A stretch of DNA of 64,000 bases from Leptospira ilyithenensis. GTDB lineage: Bacteria > Spirochaetota > Leptospiria > Leptospirales > Leptospiraceae. Below, one piece after another: positions 17,488-24,671 of the stretch. Each line of letters starts with the position of its first letter. The stretch's first letter is position 1. Both the position numbers and the translations under genes were made by a program. The stretch is taken from positions 186,001-250,000 of the forward strand of contig NZ_RQHV01000062.1 of assembly GCF_004771005.1 (NCBI RefSeq), written 5' to 3'. Below the pieces are notes generated by a model. The model was not told the origin of the DNA. It saw only the letters and a list, made by a program, of their open reading frames with translations, and did not search any database.

Positions 17488-18743
17488 TAGAATATATAAT
17501 TGGAAGGAAACAAGGCAACCGATTTCTTTTTTTCCGCTTCCAGCAGAGTTTCCATTTCTTTGCGAAATCTATCCGTTAATTTATCTACGGTTCCTCGTTT
17601 GTCTTTTTTATAATCTTCATAAAAATCATTCATGGAGAAAGGTTTTGCAAAACTAACAGTCGCTTTGTGTGGTCTATTGGAAGATTCTCCGAAAATTTCG
17701 GATTCGTATCGGTATAAGAATTCGTATAGTCTTTCTGCGGAAGGCAGTTCTTTGATATAGTTCGTCTGGATTGAAATATAATCGTATGCTTTGGTTGCGG
17801 CTTTGCGGGCCCAATTTGCCATTTCCATAGAAGGTAATTCTCCGTTCGGATCGGAAGCCCCGATTGATACAAGCTCCAAAGTGGTAAGGATTTTTCTTAG
17901 CTTTTCGATTGCGTTTGCTTCTTTCTCCCAGTTCGGAATTTTCGCTTTGTCGGCGATATTGTCCAACATAACATGACGAATACGACCGATTCTGAAATCG
18001 AAATCTTCCGTTCTGTCATTCGGAACGGAAAGATGAAACTCTCTTTCTTCCCTTTCGATCATACGTTTGCCGATGGATAAAAAACGATGAACTATGTCTT
18101 TGCCCGTTTTTGCAATTCCGAATTTTTCTTCCATTCGGGTAAGAGAGAGGTCAATGTCTTTTTGCATCCATTCGATGGAATTTGTCATTCGGTATTTTAC
18201 AAAAGAAAGTATCACTGAAATTTTAACATCGGTGCCCTTCTTTAAAGCATCTTCCAAACCCCAAAAACTCAATTGGGAAACCCCCGGCTGGAAGGGAAGC
18301 AATGTGTCGTTCATTCCGCTGGTCGGTTCCCCCTCAGGAAATAACACCAGTTTGCCGCCAGAACTTGCCAGAATTTCCCTTGCGGCTTTCACCGAGTCCC
18401 TGTCCGGAGCACCAGCTAATACGGAAAAGGCGCCAATCGATTGAATGAATTCTCCCACGAAGCCCGCCGCCCAATCGAAAACCTCACGAGCTGCCATATA
18501 GAAAAATCGGGAAGACATGATATTTGCGGAATGATAGGCAACGGGAGGTTCTTTGGTCGTGGGGTGGTTGGAAATGTATAGAATCCTCTCATTTTTGAAG
18601 GATTTTAACATTTTCTGATCTTGAGGGGAAACCTCGATTCCTTCTAAATTATGCGCGAGTTTCAGGATCAGGGGCAAAGAAAGATCGGTAAACCAGAGCG
18701 CAGGCAAATTCAATTTAGCGGGAATAAAGGATTTGATTGACAT
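17487..18743 (-). CDS. PlsC-like acyltransferase
   Basis: A 418-residue protein with the glycerolipid acyltransferase signatures NHPTTKEP (catalytic NHx4D block, here ending in Glu rather than Asp, near residues 58-65) and LVLFPEGEPTSGMN (block III). Residues 250-418 form an extra helical domain of unknown role. No membrane helices are evident beyond the N-terminal hydrophobic patch (LPALWFTDLSLPLILKLAH). The His-x4-Glu variant occurs in some families, but it is worth checking for activity. It is coupled to the HATPase gene downstream. Confidence 0.8.
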   Translation of the reverse strand: MSIKSFIPAKLNLPALWFTDLSLPLILKLAHNLEGIEVSPQDQKMLKSFKNERILYISNHPTTKEPPVAYHSANIMSSRFFYMAAREVFDWAAGFVGEFIQSIGAFSVLAGAPDRDSVKAAREILASSGGKLVLFPEGEPTSGMNDTLLPFQPGVSQLSFWGLEDALKKGTDVKISVILSFVKYRMTNSIEWMQKDIDLSLTRMEEKFGIAKTGKDIVHRFLSIGKRMIEREEREFHLSVPNDRTEDFDFRIGRIRHVMLDNIADKAKIPNWEKEANAIEKLRKILTTLELVSIGASDPNGELPSMEMANWARKAATKAYDYISIQTNYIKELPSAERLYEFLYRYESEIFGESSNRPHKATVSFAKPFSMNDFYEDYKKDKRGTVDKLTDRFRKEMETLLEAEKKKSVALFPSNYIF

Positions 18744-18789
18744 AGACGAAAGCTATAAGCTTTTAGAAAGGAATCAAGTACGATTTCAT

Positions 18790-19551
18790 ATGGCACTTAT
18801 AGAAGAACTCAACCAACAAGGCAATTTTCTCTTTCGCTGGCGCTCCTACATTCCTGGACTGGTTTTAGCGTTGTCGTTTTATTATTTACCCTTTGTTCCT
18901 TTTTTGAACGGAAATTACAAACACAATCTTTATTGGTTGGGATTTGCGTTTTTAATCAGTTTTTTAGGGCTTGCTGTCCGTTGTTTTACCATCGGATACA
19001 CTCCGGCCCGCACTTCGGGAAGGAACACCAAACAGCAAGTAGCTGATCTGGTCAACCAAACGGGAATTTATTCCCTCGTGCGCCATCCCCTTTATGTAGG
19101 AAATTTTCTAATGTATCTGGGACCTGTTCTTATCGTAAGGGATGTTGCATTCACTCTTGTATATGGGATGTTTTTTTATCTTTATTACGAAAGAATTATA
19201 TTTACGGAAGAGTTTTTCCTTCGTGGCAAATTCGCAAATGACTATCTTGCTTGGGCGGACAAAACTCCCGCGTTTATTCCCCGCTTCTCCGGTTATGTAA
19301 AACCGAATCTTGCTTTCTCTTTTAAGAATATTCTAAAAAGGGAATATCCCAGTCTTTTCGGGATCATCGCCGTTTTTACAGTCCTTGATCTGGTACAGAT
19401 TTATTTCCAGGAACCTTATCTCCGTATTGGAAATTTTTTCGGGATTTGGAAACCGTTTCATACTTATTTTTTCGGGTTCGGGGTTTTGTTTTATGTGGTA
19501 ACTCGCACATTAGCGAAAACTACAAAAGTTTTGGATGTGGAAGGACGTTAA
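18790..19551 (+). CDS. ICMT/PEMT-like membrane methyltransferase
   Basis: About 253 residues with six or more transmembrane helices. GIYSLVRHPLYVGNFLMYLG is the conserved catalytic segment of the isoprenylcysteine and phospholipid methyltransferase superfamily, where RHP contacts S-adenosylmethionine, and the following YYERIIFTEEFFL also fits. The frame stays open from a TTG at 18733, which would overlap the divergent acyltransferase start; the ATG at 18790 is preferred, but no strong ribosome site is visible. The lipid or protein substrate is unknown; proximity to an acyltransferase suggests lipid modification. Confidence 0.75.
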   Translation: MALIEELNQQGNFLFRWRSYIPGLVLALSFYYLPFVPFLNGNYKHNLYWLGFAFLISFLGLAVRCFTIGYTPARTSGRNTKQQVADLVNQTGIYSLVRHPLYVGNFLMYLGPVLIVRDVAFTLVYGMFFYLYYERIIFTEEFFLRGKFANDYLAWADKTPAFIPRFSGYVKPNLAFSFKNILKREYPSLFGIIAVFTVLDLVQIYFQEPYLRIGNFFGIWKPFHTYFFGFGVLFYVVTRTLAKTTKVLDVEGR

Positions 19552-19590
19552 GGGCGCCTGAACCGCGCTTTCCGCTGCAATCGTATATGC
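19551..19590. repeat. GC-rich intergenic element starting AGGGCGCCT
   Basis: The stretch directly after the methyltransferase stop is much richer in G+C than its surroundings and begins AGGGCGCCT, followed by GCGCTTTCCGCTGCAATCG. The same 9-mer opens a second GC-rich intergenic stretch at 41532. This may be a small dispersed repeat family; only two examples are seen here. Confidence 0.35.
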
Positions 19591-19603
19591 GAATAGATCC
19601 TAC

Positions 19604-19630
19604 AAAAAAAATCCTGGAAAGGTCCAGGAT
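19604..19630 (-). terminator. Rho-independent terminator on the minus strand, with no obvious gene to end
   Basis: ATCCTGGA (19611-19618) and TCCAGGAT (19623-19630) form an 8-bp stem with a 4-base loop. Reading the minus strand, the stem is followed by seven T. No minus-strand gene lies immediately upstream, so it may block antisense transcription into the methyltransferase gene or end a short unrecognised transcript. Confidence 0.65.
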
Positions 19631-19718
19631 GTGAGGGGAATTATTCTGAATTGTGGTACCTCTTACATTGCTTAAATTCGACCAAACACTTCAAAAAAGG
19701 AACCAACTGGATCTTTAT

Positions 19719-19736
19719 TTAACCTATTAAGGTTAA
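19719..19736 (+). promoter_or_regulatory. Inverted repeat covering the ribosome site of the DUF1564-like gene
   Basis: TTAACCT (19719-19725) and AGGTTAA (19730-19736) are perfect complements around a 4-base loop, and the second arm contains the AAGG ribosome site and ends one base before the ATG at 19738. It could be an mRNA hairpin that hides the start site or an operator for a regulator, possibly the gene product itself. Confidence 0.5.
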
Positions 19737-19737
19737 G

Positions 19738-20247
19738 ATGGAAAAAAGAAAAATCTTCGCTAACGATTCTTTAGAGTTAACCACTTTATGTAGTATTGGC
19801 AAAAGCTCCAATACCTCGTTTTTAATTCCAGTAAGGCAAATGAAACAGTTAACTGTTTCACTGAAGCTTTATCGTTCATTTGCAACTAGAATTAGCTGGT
19901 TATTGGCAGAATCCTCCGATTTAATTTATTTTGGAATGATTCCTCGGAAAAGATGGAAAGCAACTTGTTCTTATCAGGAACAAGGCTTGGAATTACAGAA
20001 GGTAAGCTGTCGAGTTTTTAATGATAGTATCATTGAAATGGATATAATGGCTAGATCTCTTGGAATTTCCAGATGTAGATTATTTGTTCTACTTTTGGAA
20101 TTAGAGGCAATAGGCTGGCTTCGGCTTGTGAAAGAGTTGGGTTTAATCAGACCTACCACATCTTTCAATTCCCGAATTTTTTCGATGAACTATCAAACTA
20201 TCTCTAAAATCCAAGTTTTAAAAATCTGGAAGTTCATTCCAAGTTAG
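19738..20247 (+). CDS. DUF1564-like protein, copy 2
   Basis: A 169-residue protein whose core (SCRVFNDSIIEMDIMARS, LGISRCRLFVLLLELEAIGW) aligns with copy 1 at 3547-3951. The N-terminal part SFLIPVRQMKQLTVSLKLYR and the linker IPRKRWKATCSYQEQGLEL also suit the Leptospira DUF1564 pattern as I remember it. The alternation of amphipathic helices suggests a small DNA-binding protein, but no function is established. It is first in a run of four tightly spaced genes, 14 bases ahead of the DUF1853 gene. Confidence 0.65.
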   Translation: MEKRKIFANDSLELTTLCSIGKSSNTSFLIPVRQMKQLTVSLKLYRSFATRISWLLAESSDLIYFGMIPRKRWKATCSYQEQGLELQKVSCRVFNDSIIEMDIMARSLGISRCRLFVLLLELEAIGWLRLVKELGLIRPTTSFNSRIFSMNYQTISKIQVLKIWKFIPS

Positions 20248-20261
20248 CATACGGGAATATT

Positions 20262-21173
20262 ATGGACAAAGCGTCTCTTCTTCTTGATTTACTTTGGGCT
20301 CTTGATTCCAGATATCTGGTCCAACATCCTTCTAATTTTCCTGATACGAAAAGAGAGAGTCTTCGTTCTAATCTTATTCCAAACCTAACAAATAGTAATG
20401 GAAGTAATTTGGTAAATTTGGAATTGTTTCCAATTTTGGAATCCAGTCGACTTGGTCGATATTTTGAATCACTACTTGAATTTATTTTTTCACAAAGTAA
20501 TTATGTGCAAATAATTGATAAGAATGTCCCTCTTCGCAATTCAGAAAGAACATTAGGTGAATTTGATTTTTTATTAGAATGGGAAAACAAAGAAAATATC
20601 CATTTGGAAGTAGCTTTAAAGTTTTATCTCAAATTAAAAAAAGCACCCGATCTTTCTTCTTATATTGGACCAAGTGGTGTGGATCGTTTGGATTTAAAAT
20701 TATCGAAATTATTCGACAACCAAATGACATTATCTCAGAGAGCGGAAGGTAAGGAATACTTGCATGTTAAATATGATAAAATATTCATACCAATGCTTTG
20801 GTTTGTTGGATTTCTGTTTTATCCAATAGATGAATACCTATCCGGGGAATACAAAAAATCGTTGTTAAATGAAATAAATTTTGATCACAGATCTGGATAT
20901 TGGATACCCTGGGAAAATAGGTTGCAGGTACCACAAACAAAATCGAATTCTTATTTTTCGATCCCTTCTCGCTTGTCATGGCTTATGAGTTATCCTTTGC
21001 ATTCGGATGTTTACACGTATAATGAACTGATTCAGTTTTTGAGAAATTTAGATGATCCCGACTTCTCAGTTCTAATAGTAGAATGGGAACAAATCGGTAT
21101 TACTCCTAAAGAATTATCACGAGGCTTTTTGGTTTCTCGAAAATTAATTGAATCCGTATCTTTTATGGGTTAA
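20262..21173 (+). CDS. DUF1853-family protein, predicted PD-(D/E)xK nuclease fold
   Basis: A 303-residue protein. LGRYFESLLEFIFS (about 67-80), the Asp in LGEFDFLLEW (about 104-113) and HLEVALKFYLKL (about 119-130) match DUF1853, whose Glu...Asp...Glu-x-x-x-Lys arrangement is that of PD-(D/E)xK nuclease-fold proteins. The C-terminal half contains GPSGVDRLDLKLSKL, also typical. The biological role of DUF1853 is not established. The neighbouring genes are unlike those usually seen beside it, to my knowledge. It is in an operon with a DUF1564-like gene upstream and two short genes downstream. Confidence 0.78.
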   Translation: MDKASLLLDLLWALDSRYLVQHPSNFPDTKRESLRSNLIPNLTNSNGSNLVNLELFPILESSRLGRYFESLLEFIFSQSNYVQIIDKNVPLRNSERTLGEFDFLLEWENKENIHLEVALKFYLKLKKAPDLSSYIGPSGVDRLDLKLSKLFDNQMTLSQRAEGKEYLHVKYDKIFIPMLWFVGFLFYPIDEYLSGEYKKSLLNEINFDHRSGYWIPWENRLQVPQTKSNSYFSIPSRLSWLMSYPLHSDVYTYNELIQFLRNLDDPDFSVLIVEWEQIGITPKELSRGFLVSRKLIESVSFMG

Positions 21174-21182
21174 TCTTGAAAT

Positions 21183-21440
21183 ATGAGTCGATTGAGCAAT
21201 GGTTGGAAAATTCCTGGAAGTTTGGAAGAAATGCAGGAAATGTTAAGTTCTTTTCAAAAAACAATTTCCGAGATGGAATCGGAAAACCCTCTGATCATCT
21301 TTCGAGAACATATGGAAAATGGTCTACTTTTCAAGGCTGGCTTACAAGATGCTCTCAATCAAATCAATACTTACGCCAACCTTTATGCCAGTGCAAGTGA
21401 ATTAAAAGAAGCAATCGTGAAATGGGAAAAGGGATCTTAG
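21183..21440 (+). CDS. Hypothetical 85-residue helical protein
   Basis: Starts ten bases after the DUF1853 stop and ends directly against the next frame. It looks helical and soluble (GSLEEMQEMLSSFQKTIS, GLLFKAGLQDALNQINTYA), with no motif I recognise. Its position suggests co-expression with the DUF1853 protein; a partner or inhibitor role is only a guess. Another frame in the same interval starting at 21176 is considered a shadow. Confidence 0.6.
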   Translation: MSRLSNGWKIPGSLEEMQEMLSSFQKTISEMESENPLIIFREHMENGLLFKAGLQDALNQINTYANLYASASELKEAIVKWEKGS

Positions 21441-21599
21441 TTGGATTTAAAACCTGAGCTTCAGTCTATTCTACTTGGTAAAACAAAGAAGTTTGAGGGA
21501 ACGAGATCATTTCCAGCTTTTTTGAAATTGATTCAGTCTGTGGTAGATACCACATTTTCCGAAACCGACCCTCGCACCCTAGTTTCCCAACTTCCTTAA
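21441..21599 (+). CDS. Hypothetical 52-residue protein, TTG start
   Basis: The frame opens with TTG immediately after the TAG of the previous gene and runs to TAA at 21597-21599: LDLKPELQSILLGKTKKFEG at the start and DPRTLVSQLP at the end. Back-to-back stop and start and the GGGATCT ahead of it favour translational coupling. The 3' end overlaps the convergent gene at 21579 by 21 bases. It could instead be the C-terminal part of the preceding protein separated by a stop; the sequence does not decide this. Confidence 0.45.
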   Translation: MDLKPELQSILLGKTKKFEGTRSFPAFLKLIQSVVDTTFSETDPRTLVSQLP

Positions 21600-21878
21600 G
21601 AGGAATTCCTCTCTTGGATGATTCGCCTGAGATTGCAGGTTAAAGATAATATTGTGGTACCTACCGCGTCCATCTGGCAAGAACTTGGTTTCAACCCTCA
21701 CGAAATCCATCTGGACGCCATTAGAATTGCGGAAGCCGTGTTTTTCTACGACCGGGCCCGCCGACGGAAAGAGACCTTCTTCCAAAAGGGAAGCCAGGTC
21801 GAATTTCTTTTTGTTATCCTTTTTGCCGGGAAGAGTAGGGGACTGCGAAACTTTTTTAGCCGCAATTTTTAAATCCAT
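21579..21878 (-). CDS. Hypothetical 99-residue protein
   Basis: Starts at the ATG at 21878, which has AGGGAG seven bases upstream; a longer in-frame start at 21938 would overlap the upstream gene. The N-terminus is basic (MDLKIAAKKVSQSP, GKKDNKKKFD), followed by LASLLEEGLFPSAG and a C-terminal domain VVEKHGFRNSNGVQMDFVRV ... GRGRYHNIIFNLQSQ. I do not recognise the family; the basic N-terminus hints at nucleic-acid or membrane contact. It is downstream of and on the same strand as the exported protein gene at 21889. Confidence 0.55.
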   Translation of the reverse strand: MDLKIAAKKVSQSPTLPGKKDNKKKFDLASLLEEGLFPSAGPVVEKHGFRNSNGVQMDFVRVETKFLPDGRGRYHNIIFNLQSQANHPREEFLLRKLGN

Positions 21879-21888
21879 TTGGATCTCC

Positions 21889-22476
21889 CTATTTCTCTGA
21901 AAGAATGATTTCAGAGAAACAGTTGTTAGTGGAATCAACGTCCATTAGTTTTACTTCTACCGTCAGAATCGAAATACCGGAGGGATAATTTTTTTCCGAT
22001 TTCAAATTCAGATACTTTTGAATGGGGAACTCGGTTTTGGTTTCGTTTTCTTTGCCAAAACGATAAACTGTGATCAACTTGTCGTTCGGCATCCTCAATT
22101 CTTTGTCCACATTGATGCTTTCGCGTAGCAGCAGTTTTGCTTCAAATGGCGGCAAAGTTTGACCTTTACAGGCCTTCCATCCCAAAGAAGTAAAGTTTCT
22201 GGGAGAAAAAACAACCCCATCCCAAAAATGAGATAATTTCATTTCCAGAAAGAAGTCCCAATCGGCAGAACTTGGCAATTTTTTTATCCAAACGGTCTCG
22301 GAATCGTTGTCTAGTAAGTTGCCGAGCCCTCCGGATTTTGTAGCATCTTCAATTCGAAACGGAGGGAAATTATGATAACGATCTATGTTACTTTTTGTAC
22401 TGGAAAAAAGATAATAATTGGCTGATAAAATTGAAAAAAAACAAAGCGAAACGGGAACAATCGTGGAAACTTTCAT
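21889..22476 (-). CDS. Exported protein with possible discoidin-like fold
   Basis: About 195 residues. MKVSTIVPVSLCFFSILSA is a signal peptide; the start at 22476 is preferred over an in-frame TTG at 22503. The mature part has NLLDNDSETVWIKKLP, a motif common in galactose-binding/F5-F8 type C (discoidin) beta-sandwich domains, followed by FFLEMKLSHFWDGVVFSP. A carbohydrate- or surface-binding role is plausible from the fold alone. It is divergent from the epimerase gene. Confidence 0.55.
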   Translation of the reverse strand: MKVSTIVPVSLCFFSILSANYYLFSSTKSNIDRYHNFPPFRIEDATKSGGLGNLLDNDSETVWIKKLPSSADWDFFLEMKLSHFWDGVVFSPRNFTSLGWKACKGQTLPPFEAKLLLRESINVDKELRMPNDKLITVYRFGKENETKTEFPIQKYLNLKSEKNYPSGISILTVEVKLMDVDSTNNCFSEIILSEK

Positions 22477-22551
22477 GAAATCTAAAAATATTTGCTTCCC
22501 CAAAAAAAGTTCTACTTCTTTTTTATGGAAAGGGTAAAGTCTAAATTATAA

Positions 22552-23466
22552 ATGAAAATCGGAATCATCGGCGGAACCGGACTTGTGGGTATGGAATTCA
22601 TACCTTATGCAATCAAACGCGGTCATACATTTCGTATTTTCACTCGCAAAAAAGAAATTCCTTCCGATTTGAAACAATTGGGTGAGATTGACTTTGTCAC
22701 TACCACTCTTCCTACCTCGGCCCAATTGGAAGGAATGGACGCAATCATCAATTTAGTCGGTGAGCCTATAGCGGGTGTTCGCTGGACTGACGAAAGAAAA
22801 ACTTTAATCCGTACTTCCCGTGTGGAATTTACAAAAGGACTCGCCGCGCGTATCAGAGATTGCAAAAGACCTCCGTCTGTCTATATGCAAGCCTCGGCTG
22901 TCGGTTACTATGGCATGTCCGAAACGGAACATGAACCTTATGATGAAAATACGAAACCAGGGGATGATTTTTTAGCCTCCATTTGTGTGGACTGGGAAAA
23001 TCAATCAAATCCTATCAAAGATACAGGCATTCGAACAGTTGTTATCCGAACAGGGATCGTGCTTTCTCCCAAGGGAGGTGCTTTGGAAAAAATGATCCCT
23101 CCTTTCAAAATGGGAGTGGGTGGACCGATCGCTTCTGGCAAACAGGGAATGAGCTGGATTCATATTGCCGATTTGGTTTCCGCTATGTTATTTTTACTCG
23201 GCAAACAATCTTCCTCGGGAAGTTATAATGTGGTCTCTCCTTCGCCTTGCAAGAATGCTTATTTTGCTGAAGAGCTGGCGAAGGTGTTGTTTCGACCCGC
23301 ACTGATGCGTGTTCCCGCTTTCGCGATACAAATGTTATATGGGGAAGGCGCTCAGGTGATTACCCAGGGCCAATATGTATATCCGAAAAGACTCCTGGAA
23401 GAAGGTTATGAGTTTCAATATCAATACCTTCGGGATTCATTGATAAATCTCATAAAGAAGAACTGA
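22552..23466 (+). CDS. TIGR01777-type NAD(P)-dependent epimerase (SDR39U1/YfcH-like)
   Basis: A 304-residue extended short-chain dehydrogenase. The nucleotide-binding motif GGTGLVG (residues 6-12) is followed by DAIINLVGEPIAGVRWTDERK, QASAVGYYG (active-site Tyr region) and PPFKMGVGGPIASGKQGMSWIHI, all hallmarks of the TIGR01777 family. Its substrate is unknown in most bacteria. Length is normal. The start ATG is 49 bases into the intergenic region shared with the divergent exported-protein gene. Confidence 0.9.
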   Translation: MKIGIIGGTGLVGMEFIPYAIKRGHTFRIFTRKKEIPSDLKQLGEIDFVTTTLPTSAQLEGMDAIINLVGEPIAGVRWTDERKTLIRTSRVEFTKGLAARIRDCKRPPSVYMQASAVGYYGMSETEHEPYDENTKPGDDFLASICVDWENQSNPIKDTGIRTVVIRTGIVLSPKGGALEKMIPPFKMGVGGPIASGKQGMSWIHIADLVSAMLFLLGKQSSSGSYNVVSPSPCKNAYFAEELAKVLFRPALMRVPAFAIQMLYGEGAQVITQGQYVYPKRLLEEGYEFQYQYLRDSLINLIKKN

Positions 23467-23529
23467 ATTCTTCTTTCCAAATCCCTATCTCGGTGCTAAC
23501 CTGGAAGCATCCTTATCTGGGAGATAGAA

Positions 23530-23937
23530 ATGAATTCCACAAAAATAATCAGTTTAGTTTCTGTTTGCCTTCTTTCACTTGCAATTGTTGCTTGTGGAGG
23601 AGACAAACCTCAAGAGACTACGCCACAAGAAACCGTCGAGGCCACGGCTCCGGTTGACCCTGAAATTGCAAAAGGCGAAGAACTGTTTTTACAAAACTGC
23701 TCCTCTTGCCATGGAGAAAAAGGTTTGGGAGACGGGCCTGCGGGGGCTGCACTCAATCCAAAACCTCGCAATTACAAAGCGCCGGCTAACGAATGGAAGA
23801 ATGGAAATTCGGTCGCTGGAGTTACAAAAACTTTAAAACAAGGTATCAAGGGAACTCCTATGGTTGCATACACCCATTTGGGAGAAGAAAATTTGACCAT
23901 CCTCGCCAAGTACGTAGAGTATCTAGTGAAAAACTAA
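23530..23937 (+). CDS. c-type cytochrome lipoprotein
   Basis: A 135-residue lipid-anchored class I cytochrome c. The lipobox LAIVAC places the lipidated Cys at residue 22; a linker rich in Glu, Thr and Pro follows; the haem site CSSCH is at residues 57-61 and the axial Met is probably in GTPMVAY near 118. It could carry electrons in the periplasm to the caa3 oxidase encoded about 8 kb away, although it is transcribed alone. GDGPAGAALNPKPRNY is a typical post-haem segment. Confidence 0.88.
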   Translation: MNSTKIISLVSVCLLSLAIVACGGDKPQETTPQETVEATAPVDPEIAKGEELFLQNCSSCHGEKGLGDGPAGAALNPKPRNYKAPANEWKNGNSVAGVTKTLKQGIKGTPMVAYTHLGEENLTILAKYVEYLVKN

Positions 23938-23995
23938 TTTTTGAAAATCTCCGATCGTACTCGTTTTTTAAGGGTAGGGTCGGAAATATGCCATC

Positions 23996-24220
23996 ATGAG
24001 CACAAATTCCGTTAAAAAAGCAGACCGCCCTAGCTGTGATTGTGGTACCTCCCACGATTCCCCGAATGCTAGGAAAGTTGTAAAATATTCTTTTTGGGGA
24101 TTGGTCGCTATGGGACTTGTTGGAATTTCTGCCACCCCGAAAGACGTCTATTACGTTTGCCGTGTTTGCAAACAACCCTTTGGCCGGTTGTCCAAGGCGG
24201 AAAGAAAAGAAGCACGTTAA
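23996..24220 (+). CDS. Small membrane protein with CxC and CxxC motifs
   Basis: A 74-residue protein. It has CDCGTSHDS near residues 14-22, one membrane segment (YSFWGLVAMGLVGISATP, about 31-48), then VCRVCKQPFGRL. The Cys-x-Cys and Cys-x-x-Cys pairs lie on either side of the single helix. They could bind zinc or act in redox; the topology puts the pairs on opposite sides if it crosses the membrane once. No family recognised. It lies between cytochrome c and STAS genes on the same strand. Confidence 0.6.
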   Translation: MSTNSVKKADRPSCDCGTSHDSPNARKVVKYSFWGLVAMGLVGISATPKDVYYVCRVCKQPFGRLSKAERKEAR

Positions 24221-24262
24221 TTTTGATTGACCCAACTCTCCGTATGATTTCCCTGGAAGCAA

Positions 24263-24613
24263 ATGATCGAGGAATTTAAGATTCGGCTGGGCTTTGAGAA
24301 CGGTGGCGCCTTGCCAGTGATTCACATTGCAGGTGAAATCACCTCGGAAGCGGAAGAGGAAATCGTTCAATCTTACGATTCGATTCCTACAGACAAAAAA
24401 ATTAGGGTGATCCTCAATTTTACCGAAACCTCCTATATCAATTCGGCTGGCATTGCCACTTTGATCAGCTTGATTACAAAATCATCTGAAACTCAAGGCA
24501 AGATCGAATTTGCAGGTCTAAATACCCATTTCCGTAAAGTGATGGATATTGTCGGGCTTACAGACTTTGTTTTAATTCACGACTCTTTGCAATCCGCACT
24601 CACTCAATCTTAA
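24263..24613 (+). CDS. STAS-domain anti-sigma-factor antagonist
   Basis: A 116-residue single STAS domain. The conserved segment is FTETSYINSAGIATLISLI, with the phosphorylatable Ser at residue 61, followed by KIEFAGLNTHFRKVMDIVGL. Proteins of this kind (SpoIIAA/RsbV) are phosphorylated by HATPase kinases and dephosphorylated by SpoIIE-type phosphatases to free a sigma factor or other target. Candidate partners in the window are the HATPase protein (16840) and the phosphatases at 25974 and 45049. Confidence 0.85.
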   Translation: MIEEFKIRLGFENGGALPVIHIAGEITSEAEEEIVQSYDSIPTDKKIRVILNFTETSYINSAGIATLISLITKSSETQGKIEFAGLNTHFRKVMDIVGLTDFVLIHDSLQSALTQS

Positions 24614-24671
24614 ATTATTCTAGATTCCTAACTTCCCTTCCCAAGTATAGGAAGGTAGAGAGGCTTTCTGA

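Noticed and set aside
19660..24052. The 9-mer TGTGGTACC (or its complement) occurs near 19661, 20930, 21652 and 24043, with a related palindrome TGTGGTAGATACCACA at 21539-21554
   Set aside because: All but the first lie inside coding sequences in different frames, explained by codons such as Cys-Gly-Thr or Val-Pro-Gln; no common position relative to starts.
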